Assembly: GCA_024692955.1 (NCBI GenBank)
Contig: JAILLW010000117.1
Span: forward strand, 57,627-121,626
Direction: 5' to 3'
Length of the DNA: 64,000 nt
DNA from: Lachnospiraceae bacterium
GTDB lineage: Bacteria; Bacillota; Clostridia; Lachnospirales; Lachnospiraceae
Below the pieces are notes generated by a model. It had not been told where the DNA came from, made no database searches, and saw only the letters and a program-made list of their open reading frames with translations. Positions 47,401 through 56,352 of this stretch are shown piece by piece. Every line of letters starts with the position of its first letter. The stretch's first letter is position 1. A program made the position numbers and the translations under genes.

Positions 47401-50024
47401 TCACTCCGGAAGAAGGAGAGCCCGTAATCCTTGACGAAAGCGGATATTCCGACACAAAAGAGATCGAAACCAAAGCAGCAAGATATGAGTCGAAGCTGAA
47501 GCTTACGAATACTGCGCCGAAGAAGATCTATTCCGGACAGGGCGGCGTAACCCTTGCTTTTCCGAAGTATTCGAACGGAACCTCCGTACGGAAACTGGAA
47601 CGCGTGGTCCTTGCGAATGCGGCCGGAGAAGAATGGAGCTGCTATTATACGAATGATGAGGACGCGGAGGAGCATTCCTGGTGGATCAAAGTGGATCCTG
47701 CAGATGAAGAGATCTATCTGCAAACCGTGCATGTAGGTACGGACGAGAATACAGGAGATGACAGGACGGATTATCTGCAGCCCGGCAAATATACGGTAAC
47801 GGCCTATGCGATGACCGCATCCGGAAAGCCGGCATCCGCCAGCATGAAGATCACGGTGGTGGCACCGGTAGCAAAGATCAAAGTGACAACTTCTTCGACG
47901 AAGATCCTTAAGAAATACAACCAGGCGGCTACCGTAAAGGCGACGGCGGAGCTTTCAAGCTTTGCGGATACGGGGTGGAAACCGGATACGAAAAAAGTTA
48001 CCTGGGAGGTTGCAAAGAAGATCGAGTATGACGGTGATCTCGGCGAATATCTGACCACGGATTTCGATCAGGATGATCCTCTTTACGGAAAGATCAGCAT
48101 CAGTCAGAAAAAGGGCACCTTTACGATCGCAAAGAGCGCGCTTGTAAACGAAGGATCCGAATTTGTGATCGTGGCATGGACGGAAGAAGCCGGTCATTAC
48201 GTATACGGATATGAACATATCACCGTGACGACGGAATCCAACGGACCCGCAAGCATCCATTTGGAGCATTTTGATCCGGATCTGGATGATTTTGTAGACT
48301 CCGGCATCAAAAACGGGGATACGGTATTCACCTCCGAGGCATCCTATGCTTATCCCCGCGTATATGACAAAAACGGAGAACTTCTTGATGAAAGCGAGTA
48401 TACACTGACCTTCAGCGGGCTTTCCCGGATCGATGAGAACGATCCGAAGCTGAAGGCAAACAAGCCCGGAAAGGTATCTCTTAAGGCGGTCGCGAAGGAC
48501 GGCTCGAAAACAAGTGCGACCTTAAGCTTTAAGACCAGATACGCGGACAAGGAATTCGACCTTGGCTGGGTGGTTCAGGACAGTAGCAGTGACCTTATGA
48601 TCGATAACAGCGGAACGGATGGGACGAATCCCTGTCCCGCTCCGGCACCGATCTATGTCAGCGTATACGGAAAGGAAAAGAATGAAGGCTGGAAATGCTA
48701 TATCAATCACACGATCAAAGTGAGCGGCGGATCCAAACCGGTGGCGATATACGGCGACGGAAGCTGGGATAATTCCGTAACCTACAGGATCGTGCCGAAT
48801 GCCCGGGAGACCGTAGTGACCATTACGAACAAGACCAAAGGGGCGGCGGACTACAACAGGAAGCACAGCATTACCATTACCAATCCTAAGGTGGCGGATG
48901 AGAAAAATACCAAGGCGCTCAAACTGACTGCCAAAAAGGGAACCATCGTGAACGAGCTGGATCTTGAATCTCTGTACAGAGAGATAAAAGCAGACGGCGA
49001 AGAGGATACCTACGTACCGGATGATGCGTTTAACGATCTTTATACCGTATATCCGACCGCAAGTGAGGCATGTTATCAGATTCCGTCCCTTAAGGAGACA
49101 TCGGATGCGAACGTGGCGCTGATCACCATGGCGATGCCGGGCGGCAAAAATCAGGGTGATAAATGGACACTTTCGAAATATCTCGGAAATGGAGACGAAC
49201 ACGCAGCCATCGAGCAGGGCGTACTCCGGACTCTTACCCGGGAGAACGGGATCGCTGCCTTTACTGTGGAGTTTTTTGAAGAAGAAGAATGTGAACCCGA
49301 GATAAATGATGCAACGAAAACCACGAAGACGCGGTATCGTATGGACCGGATCAATCCCGGAAAGTATGAATTTTATGTCACGGTCGGAAAAGCCGACTGG
49401 AATGGGTCAGACGCCATATATGAGAATTTCAGAGCATACGCGAAGCCGGCAAAAGTGACCCTGAAGGTCATCGCCGCACCGAAACCGAAAGTATCGCTGA
49501 AATCGACGAAGCTTTCGCTGCCCGCACCGGAGACCGGACAATTCCCGGATGGAATCATCGAAATGGATTATCCCGTGATCTCAAAAGGTTACGGAATTGA
49601 TCCTTATATGAGTCTTCGCGGAGAGATCAGGGGCGGAAAAACCAGCATGTTCTGCAATATGTTCCGTCTGAAGACGGTGGATTCCGGAGAAGTCAGTGTG
49701 AACGGCGGAAAGATGACACTTTCAGCGAATCCGACGGAATTATTCCGGGTTAAGATCAATAATGAAGAGTTCGGGCTTTCATGGGCGGAGCTGAAGCTCC
49801 TGAAACAGGGAAATTGGGGCGGAAAATCCTATAAGACCAGGGAAACCTTCAAGCCGGCCGTTCAGAAGAAGGCATATAAGACCTTCGTTAAGGAAAACTG
49901 TATCGGCTATCTGGAGTATCAGCCGATCGCGCAGAACGGAAGATCGCTCCCGAAGCAGTACCTGAAGTTTACGGTGTCGATCGATAAGTTCCTTGATAAG
50001 TTCAACGGATGGGGAATTGGCTGA
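44451..50024 (+). CDS. Giant secreted/surface protein, multi Ig-like (Big-type) domains, acidic N-terminal segment; paralog 1
   Basis: Signal peptide RRQKGWKQRILAWVLSAVMIAGMLPVSAMSSYADE. 1857 aa of beta-rich repeats. C-terminal NEEFGLSWAELKLLKQGNWGGK..FVKENCIGYLEYQP..FTVSIDKFLDKF shared with paralog 2. Confidence 0.9.
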   Translation: MRRQKGWKQRILAWVLSAVMIAGMLPVSAMSSYADEKDAAIGESEIADEIREVTEEGGSLQLTEDPDEADAEDRTPGEDTVWEESPEEEEEISLVPNADIADADPEETREPESLIDVSEEALGAGSLVNEETRKKYAIVVRNINDGDLDIWEALPISKEGLESPPPTFRYGSSYFHYDTSDNVLWSNYMPICFILHKKDRFKNIDTGEPTVSVAYSDIGEENFKEEGNHPLEVKKREDGAYGIKPPATKPSAGGDFVITITTASIKIPMLTELSRENGNIDASISYCTDDGETTSGKVVLSNVYDPLEGDDQPDPETPLRLLPETLPDGIEAKDYEYELIPYGKTVVMKKEDITCDDYHVPIGLKLNDGEEETLNAENGLQADFLDPEKETVSFTATEDFIGSRGMIVLQPLYRETPQLYIEGNGLDGDLSEEEIEEEGFQGKYFGITSDAATYTVEKTGGKYLLVSRNQGEIRFSPYLQRNRYGYTLTGLSYQLIGRSESGEPEDYDTGDLETDPDDGVSYLMSGDLIQDAISAGIETICIMPVSEHRCGLNVAVPPGITPTVRKGAAKINPTWKDDSNALLWNYTYYLEDNSEVIVKAASNADNTVNKVTLKDDSTGYVSKEIEVAKSGEYKVKVTDKDASLSVEAGRSVKLVVRSNDETLVPKNGKYSVGVLNGFTAYLSTGGEEFTLSEGVTATVDGEGAALVDGVLSRDTFEDAGKTLEVAFSYLGREFAATIVVSSAITSLSIKGAGEDHSLSVEYATDNEFSIITIPAKADIESLEARLVDAEGNMGEEIDFGGCYSGRLNVSGYDTAGNYAPDGSARFAFFSGERRIGEIYTITFQNALKEDVKPSVKANDKESTIHGLGLTLTLPSSVNPDAEILYYEVTATASAEDREEWEDGWCNDPEYNKADWPKKTSLNDWDDKEHKMIQLYKPEVTEYFSPDSKNVFVQVTDPEIDNRYPDLGIEVTYEVKVRLIYCRNVTPEEGEPVILDESGYSDTKEIETKAARYESKLKLTNTAPKKIYSGQGGVTLAFPKYSNGTSVRKLERVVLANAAGEEWSCYYTNDEDAEEHSWWIKVDPADEEIYLQTVHVGTDENTGDDRTDYLQPGKYTVTAYAMTASGKPASASMKITVVAPVAKIKVTTSSTKILKKYNQAATVKATAELSSFADTGWKPDTKKVTWEVAKKIEYDGDLGEYLTTDFDQDDPLYGKISISQKKGTFTIAKSALVNEGSEFVIVAWTEEAGHYVYGYEHITVTTESNGPASIHLEHFDPDLDDFVDSGIKNGDTVFTSEASYAYPRVYDKNGELLDESEYTLTFSGLSRIDENDPKLKANKPGKVSLKAVAKDGSKTSATLSFKTRYADKEFDLGWVVQDSSSDLMIDNSGTDGTNPCPAPAPIYVSVYGKEKNEGWKCYINHTIKVSGGSKPVAIYGDGSWDNSVTYRIVPNARETVVTITNKTKGAADYNRKHSITITNPKVADEKNTKALKLTAKKGTIVNELDLESLYREIKADGEEDTYVPDDAFNDLYTVYPTASEACYQIPSLKETSDANVALITMAMPGGKNQGDKWTLSKYLGNGDEHAAIEQGVLRTLTRENGIAAFTVEFFEEEECEPEINDATKTTKTRYRMDRINPGKYEFYVTVGKADWNGSDAIYENFRAYAKPAKVTLKVIAAPKPKVSLKSTKLSLPAPETGQFPDGIIEMDYPVISKGYGIDPYMSLRGEIRGGKTSMFCNMFRLKTVDSGEVSVNGGKMTLSANPTELFRVKINNEEFGLSWAELKLLKQGNWGGKSYKTRETFKPAVQKKAYKTFVKENCIGYLEYQPIAQNGRSLPKQYLKFTVSIDKFLDKFNGWGIG

Positions 50025-50052
50025 TCCGGACATAAGAAATACCGTTCATACC

Positions 50053-50085
50053 GGGGCCGACGCGAATGCGCCGGCCCCCTTTTTC
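50053..50085 (+). terminator. Rho-independent terminator after giant gene 1
   Basis: GGGGCCG (50053-50059) .. CGGCCCC (50072-50078) followed by CTTTTT. Confidence 0.8.
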
Positions 50086-50239
50086 GTCCGAAACTGTTGT
50101 TACAGCAGGGAGATATAGAGTATAATATTATACAATTCGGATTCTCTGTCCGATATACTATGATGATCAACAGAGTAAACCGTATTATTGAAACCGGAAG
50201 GAACCGGTTTGCAGAAACAGATTGCAAAGGGGGTACAAC

Positions 50240-53200
50240 ATGAGAAAACACACAGGATGGAAACAGCGTGTCCTGGCATGGGTGCTCGCGGCGGTGATGG
50301 TCGCGGCGATGATGCCCGCTTCCGCGATGAAATCTTTTGCGGATGAGCCGGATACGGCAATCGGGGAATTCGAGATCGCAGATGAGGTCTCGGAAGAAAC
50401 AGAAGAAAGCAGCATTCAGCTGTCGGAGGATGCGGCGCAGCAGACAGCCGAAGACGAAGCGGATGAAGAGGCGGCTGTTCCTGAGGAGGATCCGGCCTTC
50501 GCGGAGGAAGCCGATCCGGAAGACGGAATCTATGAAGAGGATGCCGTTTCGGAAGAGCCTGAAGAAGATGATGCGATCTCGCTTGTGCCGGATGTGGAGA
50601 TCGTCCCTGAGGATCCCGAAGAGACCCGGGAGCCGGAATCCCTGATCGACGGTTCCGATGAAGCACTCGGCTTACGAAATGATTATTTTATACAGTTCTA
50701 TGCGGTTGATGTTCATAACAAAAACGGCCTGGGGGAAAACGGGGCCGATCTGGATCTCTGGACTGTTCTGCCCGGAGGGCCTGAGGGTACGAATACCATT
50801 AAAAGTTGGAGGGATGTGGTCTCGCTTGAGACACATGAACCCGTGCCGAACTATCCATATTGTATCCCGGTTGAGGATGTAGAGGAGGGCAAATCCGTTT
50901 ATTTCAGGTTGCAACTGAAGGATGATTATGCAAGAAAGTATGGCAGACTGATCATAGATAAGAAGATCAGAGTTGCTTTCTCCAATGGCAATGAGCAAAA
51001 TTTTGCCGAAGGGGGAAATCATGAAGTCATCGTGACAGAAAATCAGGACGGCACATACAAGCTTACGGTTCCGACAGAAGACGGCACAGTACAGCCCCAA
51101 TACGAAGCCGGAGACTTCGTCTTCACGATTACCACCACTTCCATAGAGATACCCATGCTGGTGGAAATCCAGAGATACAACAAGGGGATCGGTGCGAGTT
51201 TAGCTTATGACACGATAATCGGTAATACACCAAAAGGAAAGGTGACGCTCTCCAAGGAGTATGATCCTGAGGAGGGAATAGCCACACCGGATCCCGACGT
51301 TCCGATCGAGCTTCGTCCGGAAGATGCCGGAGATGATTATCAATGTGAACTGATCCCTTACGGGGCGAAGGTTAGCATTGAGAAGACAGATATTAAATCC
51401 GACAAGTATCATGCTCCGGTCGTATTTGATGTAAATGACGGAGATGAGAGTACCGATGCGCTTAAGGCATTCCGGGAAAAGATACAGAATGATTTCTGGA
51501 ATCCCGATGAACCCTGCCTTACCTTTACCGCGACGGAAGATCTGATCGGAAGCAGTGGGATGATCGTGCTTCAGCCGACCTATACGGAGATGCCGAGGTT
51601 TATCATCAAAGGAAGAGAATATGAAACGGAAAGAGTTTTGGATAGAGGCTATCAGAGCAGCTGGTTTGGATTCTATACCGATGCGGATCCGAACGAGGAA
51701 CCGTTCCCGGCAGGATATGAGCAAAATGAGAACGATGAAGACTATTACCTGCTCCCGAATGATCAGGGGGAGATCATCATTACGCTTGGCGATAGCTTTT
51801 TGAAAGAGGACGGCTCGATCATCAATGATTTCGGCTACTCTCTTGACCGGCTGACCTATGAACTGACGACGGTAACCAGCTGGGATGAAGTTCCGGTTCC
51901 GACGAAAGTCATAGAGACCGGAGTCCTGAAGAAGGAGAAGAGTTCACTTGGACAGACGATCTTCCGTCTCCCGGAGAATGTTGTCCAAAGGGCGATCAAT
52001 GATGGCATTTATGAGATCCGGATCGTGCCGGTGACGTCCCATCTGAATACCCTGACCGTGAAGGTGCCGACCGGAATACATCCTACAGTGCGGATCGGAT
52101 CACAGGCCGTAACTGCCGATCAGTGCGCTGCCACGGAAACTTATGAAACGGACAAGTTTTATCTGAAAGATAATGTAAGCGCCGTTGTTAAGCTGACTTC
52201 GAACTCCTGGAACACGATCACGAAGGTGGAACTTACGGATTCAACCACAAACGGCGCAAAAAATGCCGTCAAGCTTTCCAAGAACGGAGAATATACCGTA
52301 AAACCCGGAACGGCTGACGCGGAGCTTAATGTGACCGGAAACCGGGTCGTAAAGCTCGTAGTTAAGTCGAATGATGAGATAATCAGCGCAAAGAAAGGGA
52401 AATACAACGTTGATTACCGGAAGGGATTTGAGGCATATCTGGTTGAAGGCGGCGAGGATAATGTCGTAAAGAACGGCGTTACGGCCACGATCGACGGAGA
52501 TCCAGGAGAACCTTCTGAAGGAAAGCTCATTTCAAATCCGAACGCGCCTGATGTGGCGGGAAAGACGCTTGATGTAAAGCTTACATACAACGAAAAGAGT
52601 TATGCCGCAAAGATCGCAGTCAGCAAAAGGATTACCGCGATCAAGATCGATAAGGAACAGTCCGGCAAACTGTATCTCAATTACGGAGAGTCTTATAGCC
52701 TGAAGATCACGACGACTCCGAAGAATCTCGATCTTTCCGGAGTGGAGATCTATGAAGTCAATGACGACGGAACGAAGGCGGGCGAAAACCCGAGTCCGCT
52801 GTACTGCATGGACGTACACAAGAACACGCTTGATGTGTACGGAGATACCGTCTTTAATGATTATCTTCCGGGAAATTCCGTAAAGATCGGCTTTTTCTCC
52901 GGCAATGAGAGGATTGGCGGAATTTATACCATTACCTTCCAGGGATGTCTCGGTACGAACATCAAGCCGACCGCCAAGGCAAACGCAAAGGATAGTACGA
53001 TTCATGAGATCGGACTGACCCTCGGGGTTCCGAAAGCGATCAACACCTCCACAGTTGGCCTTTATTATGAAGTGACCGCGACGGCATCGGAAGGTGACCA
53101 GAAAGCGTGGGAAAACTATAATCCCGGCGATACCAGGTACGATCCCGAGACCATGCATAAGAACAATCTGAACGAATGGAGTCATGATAAAGGGAAACTG

Positions 53201-56065
53201 ATCGAGGTCTACAAACCCACCGTTACGGCATACATCCCGGTTAAGGACAAGAATGCCGTGATAAAGGTGGTGAATGAAAGCTCTGAGGAAGATCCGATCT
53301 GGGAGGATCAGGGCTGGCGCGTGAATTACGATATCAGTGTCAGACTGGTACAGTGCCCCAACACAGAGGCGGATTCGCCGGTATTCTATACGGCAGGCGG
53401 CAGCGTCGATGCGCATGTTTCCACGAAGGATCAGAAGTACGAAACAAAGCTTACGCTTAAAAACACCGCGCCGAAAAAGATCTTTGTCGGTGAGAATGAT
53501 GTAGAAGTGGCTGTAGCGAAGTTCTCCGCGGCTTCCGCCGTAAGGAAGCTGGACCATGTGGTTCTCACGGATTCTAAGGGAACCGAACGCTCATGTGATT
53601 ATATCTATTCCGAAGACCGGTTTAACAATCATCAGTGGATCCGCGTGGATGAGAATACCGGTGTGATCTCTCTTGGCACGGAGGTCGATACCGGAGAAAC
53701 GCAATGGGATGAAGAGTTAGGGCGTGACGTACCGCGCTATGAACGCCTCGAGCCCGGAAAATACACGATCACGGCCTATGCGTTGTCAGGCCCCGGTAAA
53801 GCCGCGACCGCGAGCGTCAAGGTGACCGTGGCAGCACCGATCGCGAAGATCACGGTGAAACCCGCGACGACCCGCGTATATAAGCAGTATAACAAGGCAG
53901 CTTCCGTAAAAGCTTCCGTATCCTATGAGAGTGTCTGGGAATGGAAGGTTGATACAAAGAAGGTTTTCTGGGACGTTGCTGAAAATGTTGATAAGAATGA
54001 AGACGGAAGAGTCGTACACTATGATGAGATCTCCAGCGACAAACCGCTCTATGGCAAGCTGAAGGTCGATCAGAAGAAGGCAACGGTGACCGTGGATAAG
54101 TCTCTTCTCGTACCGGCGGGGGGATTAAGCTTCTACCTTGTGGCAACAGCCGCTGATTTCGACGGCAATATGGTAATGGATGCTGCGAAGATCACGATCT
54201 ATCCCGAGGCGAAAAAGCCTACGACGATCCGCCTGATGCACGGTCATTATGACTGGGGTGAGAATAAATGGCTTGAAGACGGCGATTCCTGGATCGAAGA
54301 GGGTAACGTTGTGTTCACCGATAATGCCTCCTACGTATATCCTTATGTTTATGATCAGTACGGTGAACTGATGGATGAGAGCGAATATACGCTTTCCTTA
54401 ACCGGCTACACTTCCTGGAGGGAGTATGAATCCAAAAAGGTCGTACTGAAAGTGAACAAGGTCGGAAAAGCTTCCGTAAAAGCGACGGCAGCTGACGGAA
54501 GCAAGGCTTCGGTGACCCTTTCCTTCAAGACGAAATATGCCGACGAGAACTATACGACGAGCTGGGTGGTACAGAACGGAACCCGTGATAACGGTGGCTG
54601 GGATGAAAGCGTTATCATCGGACCGGAAGCGCTTAATCCCCAGGCGACGGTAGCGACGAATACCTGTCCCGCAAACTTGCCGATCTATGTAAGCGTTATG
54701 GGTGTCGTGATCGATGAAGAATCGGGCAACTGGTATGACAGAAGCCTGATCGATCATAAGATCAGTGTCACCGGAGGAACAAAGCCCGTCGCAATGTACG
54801 GAGAAGGCTGTTATGATACCGCCGTGACCTATAAGATCTATCCTACCGCATACGAGACCGTGATCTCGATCACCAATAAAACAAAGAAAGCCGGTGATTG
54901 TAACCAGGCACATAAGATCACGATCAAAAATACGATGGTTGCAGATGCGAATGATACCAAAGCGTATGAATTCAAGGCAGTGGACGATACGATCGTGAAC
55001 ATGCAGAATCTTGAATCCTATACCCAAACTACGACCGGGGAAACTCCGGAAGGATTCCTCCCGGATGAGGCCTATAATGCGCTGTATAATGTATATCCCA
55101 CCGAGAGCATGGTATATTTCAAGATTCCGAAACTAACCTCGGCTTCTGAAGCGAACGTGGCTCTGATCTCCATGAACCGGCCTGAGGACGATCCCGATCT
55201 TTGGAACTTCGCAAGGTATCTCGGATCCGGTAATGACCAGGCGGTAACTACCGGCGGCGTGATCACGAGATTGTCGGAAGAAGACGGTATCAAGGGTGTA
55301 AGTCTCGACTTCTATGAGCTGGAGACTCCTTACAGTTATCATCCGGATGACATTGAGAATGTAACGGTGACCGGCCAGCGTTTCAAGATGAACAGGATCA
55401 AGACCGGAAAATACAGCTTCTATGTAACGGTCGGAAAAGCGGTATGGGATGATGGCAAAAATGAGTGGAAGGATTTCACGCCTTCCGCGAGACCGACGAA
55501 GTTAACGGTCAAGGTCGTTGAGGCACCGAAGCCGAAGACCACGATCGCATCCAAGGTTACGGTACCGGAAGATACCTATTCCAAAGGTTACTTTACGATC
55601 GCCTATCCGAGCCTCTCTAAGGGACAGAGATTCAATGAATTCATGGATCTTCGCGGCTCCCTGAACGGCGGGGAAGCGAACCAGTTCACGAACATGTTCT
55701 ACCTCGAGCAGGCGAAGGGAAGTGTATGGGTGAACGACGGAAAGCTGAAGATCCAGTTAAATCGCGAGAACGATCCGAGCTTCCGCGTCTTGATCAACAA
55801 GGAAGAGCACTGGCTTTCCTGGAAAGAACTGGCGCTGCTGAAAAAGGGCAAATGGGAAGGAGTATCCGATAAGAACGGCAAAACGTTCAAGGCAGCCGTT
55901 CAGAAGAAAGCATATAAAGCTTTCGTAAAGAATAACTGCACAGGATACCTGGAGGTAAGGCCGGTTCAGACGGACGGACAGCAGCTTCCGGCCCAGTACC
56001 TGAAGATCACCGTCAACATTGATAAGTTCCTTGACAAGTTCGATCACTGGATGATCGCAACGTAA
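50240..56065 (+). CDS. Giant secreted/surface protein, multi Ig-like domains; paralog 2
   Basis: Start trimmed to ATG 50240 after AAGGGGG. Signal MRKHTGWKQRVLAWVLAAVMVAAMMPASAMKSFADE. Colinear with paralog 1 over its whole length. Confidence 0.9.
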   Translation: MRKHTGWKQRVLAWVLAAVMVAAMMPASAMKSFADEPDTAIGEFEIADEVSEETEESSIQLSEDAAQQTAEDEADEEAAVPEEDPAFAEEADPEDGIYEEDAVSEEPEEDDAISLVPDVEIVPEDPEETREPESLIDGSDEALGLRNDYFIQFYAVDVHNKNGLGENGADLDLWTVLPGGPEGTNTIKSWRDVVSLETHEPVPNYPYCIPVEDVEEGKSVYFRLQLKDDYARKYGRLIIDKKIRVAFSNGNEQNFAEGGNHEVIVTENQDGTYKLTVPTEDGTVQPQYEAGDFVFTITTTSIEIPMLVEIQRYNKGIGASLAYDTIIGNTPKGKVTLSKEYDPEEGIATPDPDVPIELRPEDAGDDYQCELIPYGAKVSIEKTDIKSDKYHAPVVFDVNDGDESTDALKAFREKIQNDFWNPDEPCLTFTATEDLIGSSGMIVLQPTYTEMPRFIIKGREYETERVLDRGYQSSWFGFYTDADPNEEPFPAGYEQNENDEDYYLLPNDQGEIIITLGDSFLKEDGSIINDFGYSLDRLTYELTTVTSWDEVPVPTKVIETGVLKKEKSSLGQTIFRLPENVVQRAINDGIYEIRIVPVTSHLNTLTVKVPTGIHPTVRIGSQAVTADQCAATETYETDKFYLKDNVSAVVKLTSNSWNTITKVELTDSTTNGAKNAVKLSKNGEYTVKPGTADAELNVTGNRVVKLVVKSNDEIISAKKGKYNVDYRKGFEAYLVEGGEDNVVKNGVTATIDGDPGEPSEGKLISNPNAPDVAGKTLDVKLTYNEKSYAAKIAVSKRITAIKIDKEQSGKLYLNYGESYSLKITTTPKNLDLSGVEIYEVNDDGTKAGENPSPLYCMDVHKNTLDVYGDTVFNDYLPGNSVKIGFFSGNERIGGIYTITFQGCLGTNIKPTAKANAKDSTIHEIGLTLGVPKAINTSTVGLYYEVTATASEGDQKAWENYNPGDTRYDPETMHKNNLNEWSHDKGKLIEVYKPTVTAYIPVKDKNAVIKVVNESSEEDPIWEDQGWRVNYDISVRLVQCPNTEADSPVFYTAGGSVDAHVSTKDQKYETKLTLKNTAPKKIFVGENDVEVAVAKFSAASAVRKLDHVVLTDSKGTERSCDYIYSEDRFNNHQWIRVDENTGVISLGTEVDTGETQWDEELGRDVPRYERLEPGKYTITAYALSGPGKAATASVKVTVAAPIAKITVKPATTRVYKQYNKAASVKASVSYESVWEWKVDTKKVFWDVAENVDKNEDGRVVHYDEISSDKPLYGKLKVDQKKATVTVDKSLLVPAGGLSFYLVATAADFDGNMVMDAAKITIYPEAKKPTTIRLMHGHYDWGENKWLEDGDSWIEEGNVVFTDNASYVYPYVYDQYGELMDESEYTLSLTGYTSWREYESKKVVLKVNKVGKASVKATAADGSKASVTLSFKTKYADENYTTSWVVQNGTRDNGGWDESVIIGPEALNPQATVATNTCPANLPIYVSVMGVVIDEESGNWYDRSLIDHKISVTGGTKPVAMYGEGCYDTAVTYKIYPTAYETVISITNKTKKAGDCNQAHKITIKNTMVADANDTKAYEFKAVDDTIVNMQNLESYTQTTTGETPEGFLPDEAYNALYNVYPTESMVYFKIPKLTSASEANVALISMNRPEDDPDLWNFARYLGSGNDQAVTTGGVITRLSEEDGIKGVSLDFYELETPYSYHPDDIENVTVTGQRFKMNRIKTGKYSFYVTVGKAVWDDGKNEWKDFTPSARPTKLTVKVVEAPKPKTTIASKVTVPEDTYSKGYFTIAYPSLSKGQRFNEFMDLRGSLNGGEANQFTNMFYLEQAKGSVWVNDGKLKIQLNRENDPSFRVLINKEEHWLSWKELALLKKGKWEGVSDKNGKTFKAAVQKKAYKAFVKNNCTGYLEVRPVQTDGQQLPAQYLKITVNIDKFLDKFDHWMIAT

Positions 56066-56074
56066 AGAAGACCC

Positions 56075-56105
56075 GGAGCCGGTGCAAAAGCGCCGGCTCC
56101 TTTTT
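56075..56105 (+). terminator. Rho-independent terminator after giant gene 2
   Basis: GGAGCCGG (56075-56082) .. CCGGCTCC (56093-56100) TTTTT. Confidence 0.88.
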
Positions 56106-56147
56106 GCGGCTGTTCGTTTGATGATCGAAAGAGACCTTTGAAAAGGT

Positions 56148-56176
56148 TTGACAAAACAGAGGCTCTTGCATATAAT
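56148..56176 (+). promoter_or_regulatory. Perfect consensus promoter TTGACA-17-TATAAT for tRNA-Ser
   Basis: TTGACA 56148-56153, TATAAT 56171-56176. Confidence 0.9.
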
Positions 56177-56196
56177 TATCTTTGCATTTGTTATTC

Positions 56197-56284
56197 GGAG
56201 AAGTACTCAAGAGGCCGAAGAGGCGCCCCTGCTAAGGGTGTAGGTCGGGAGACCGGCGCGAGGGTTCAAATCCCTCCTTCTCCG
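56197..56284 (+). tRNA. tRNA-Ser(GCU)
   Basis: GGAGAAG acceptor pairs with CTTCTCC (56277-56283). Class II with long variable arm; anticodon loop CTGCTAA (GCT 56231-56233); T-loop GGGTTCAAATCCC. CCA not encoded. Confidence 0.95.
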
Positions 56285-56287
56285 CGA

Positions 56288-56335
56288 AACAGAGGCGAAA
56301 GTTTGAAGGATTTGGCTTTCGCCTCTGTTCTTTTT
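56288..56335 (+). terminator. Terminator after tRNA-Ser
   Basis: AACAGAGGCGAAAG (56288-56301) .. CTTTCGCCTCTGTT (56316-56329) then CTTTTT. Confidence 0.9.
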
Positions 56336-56352
56336 CCTACGGGAGGATGATC

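Noticed and set aside
46422-47732. 436 aa minus-strand ORF inside giant gene 1
   Set aside because: Lies wholly inside a long, well-supported repeat protein; no motif or RBS.
50100-50666. 188 aa minus-strand ORF rich in Pro/Arg/His
   Set aside because: Antisense of the acidic N-terminal coding segment plus intergenic DNA; low-complexity artefact.
56197-56284. tRNA as integration site for a mobile element
   Set aside because: No integrase, no repeat of the tRNA 3' end was noticed nearby, and the tRNA has its own promoter and terminator.
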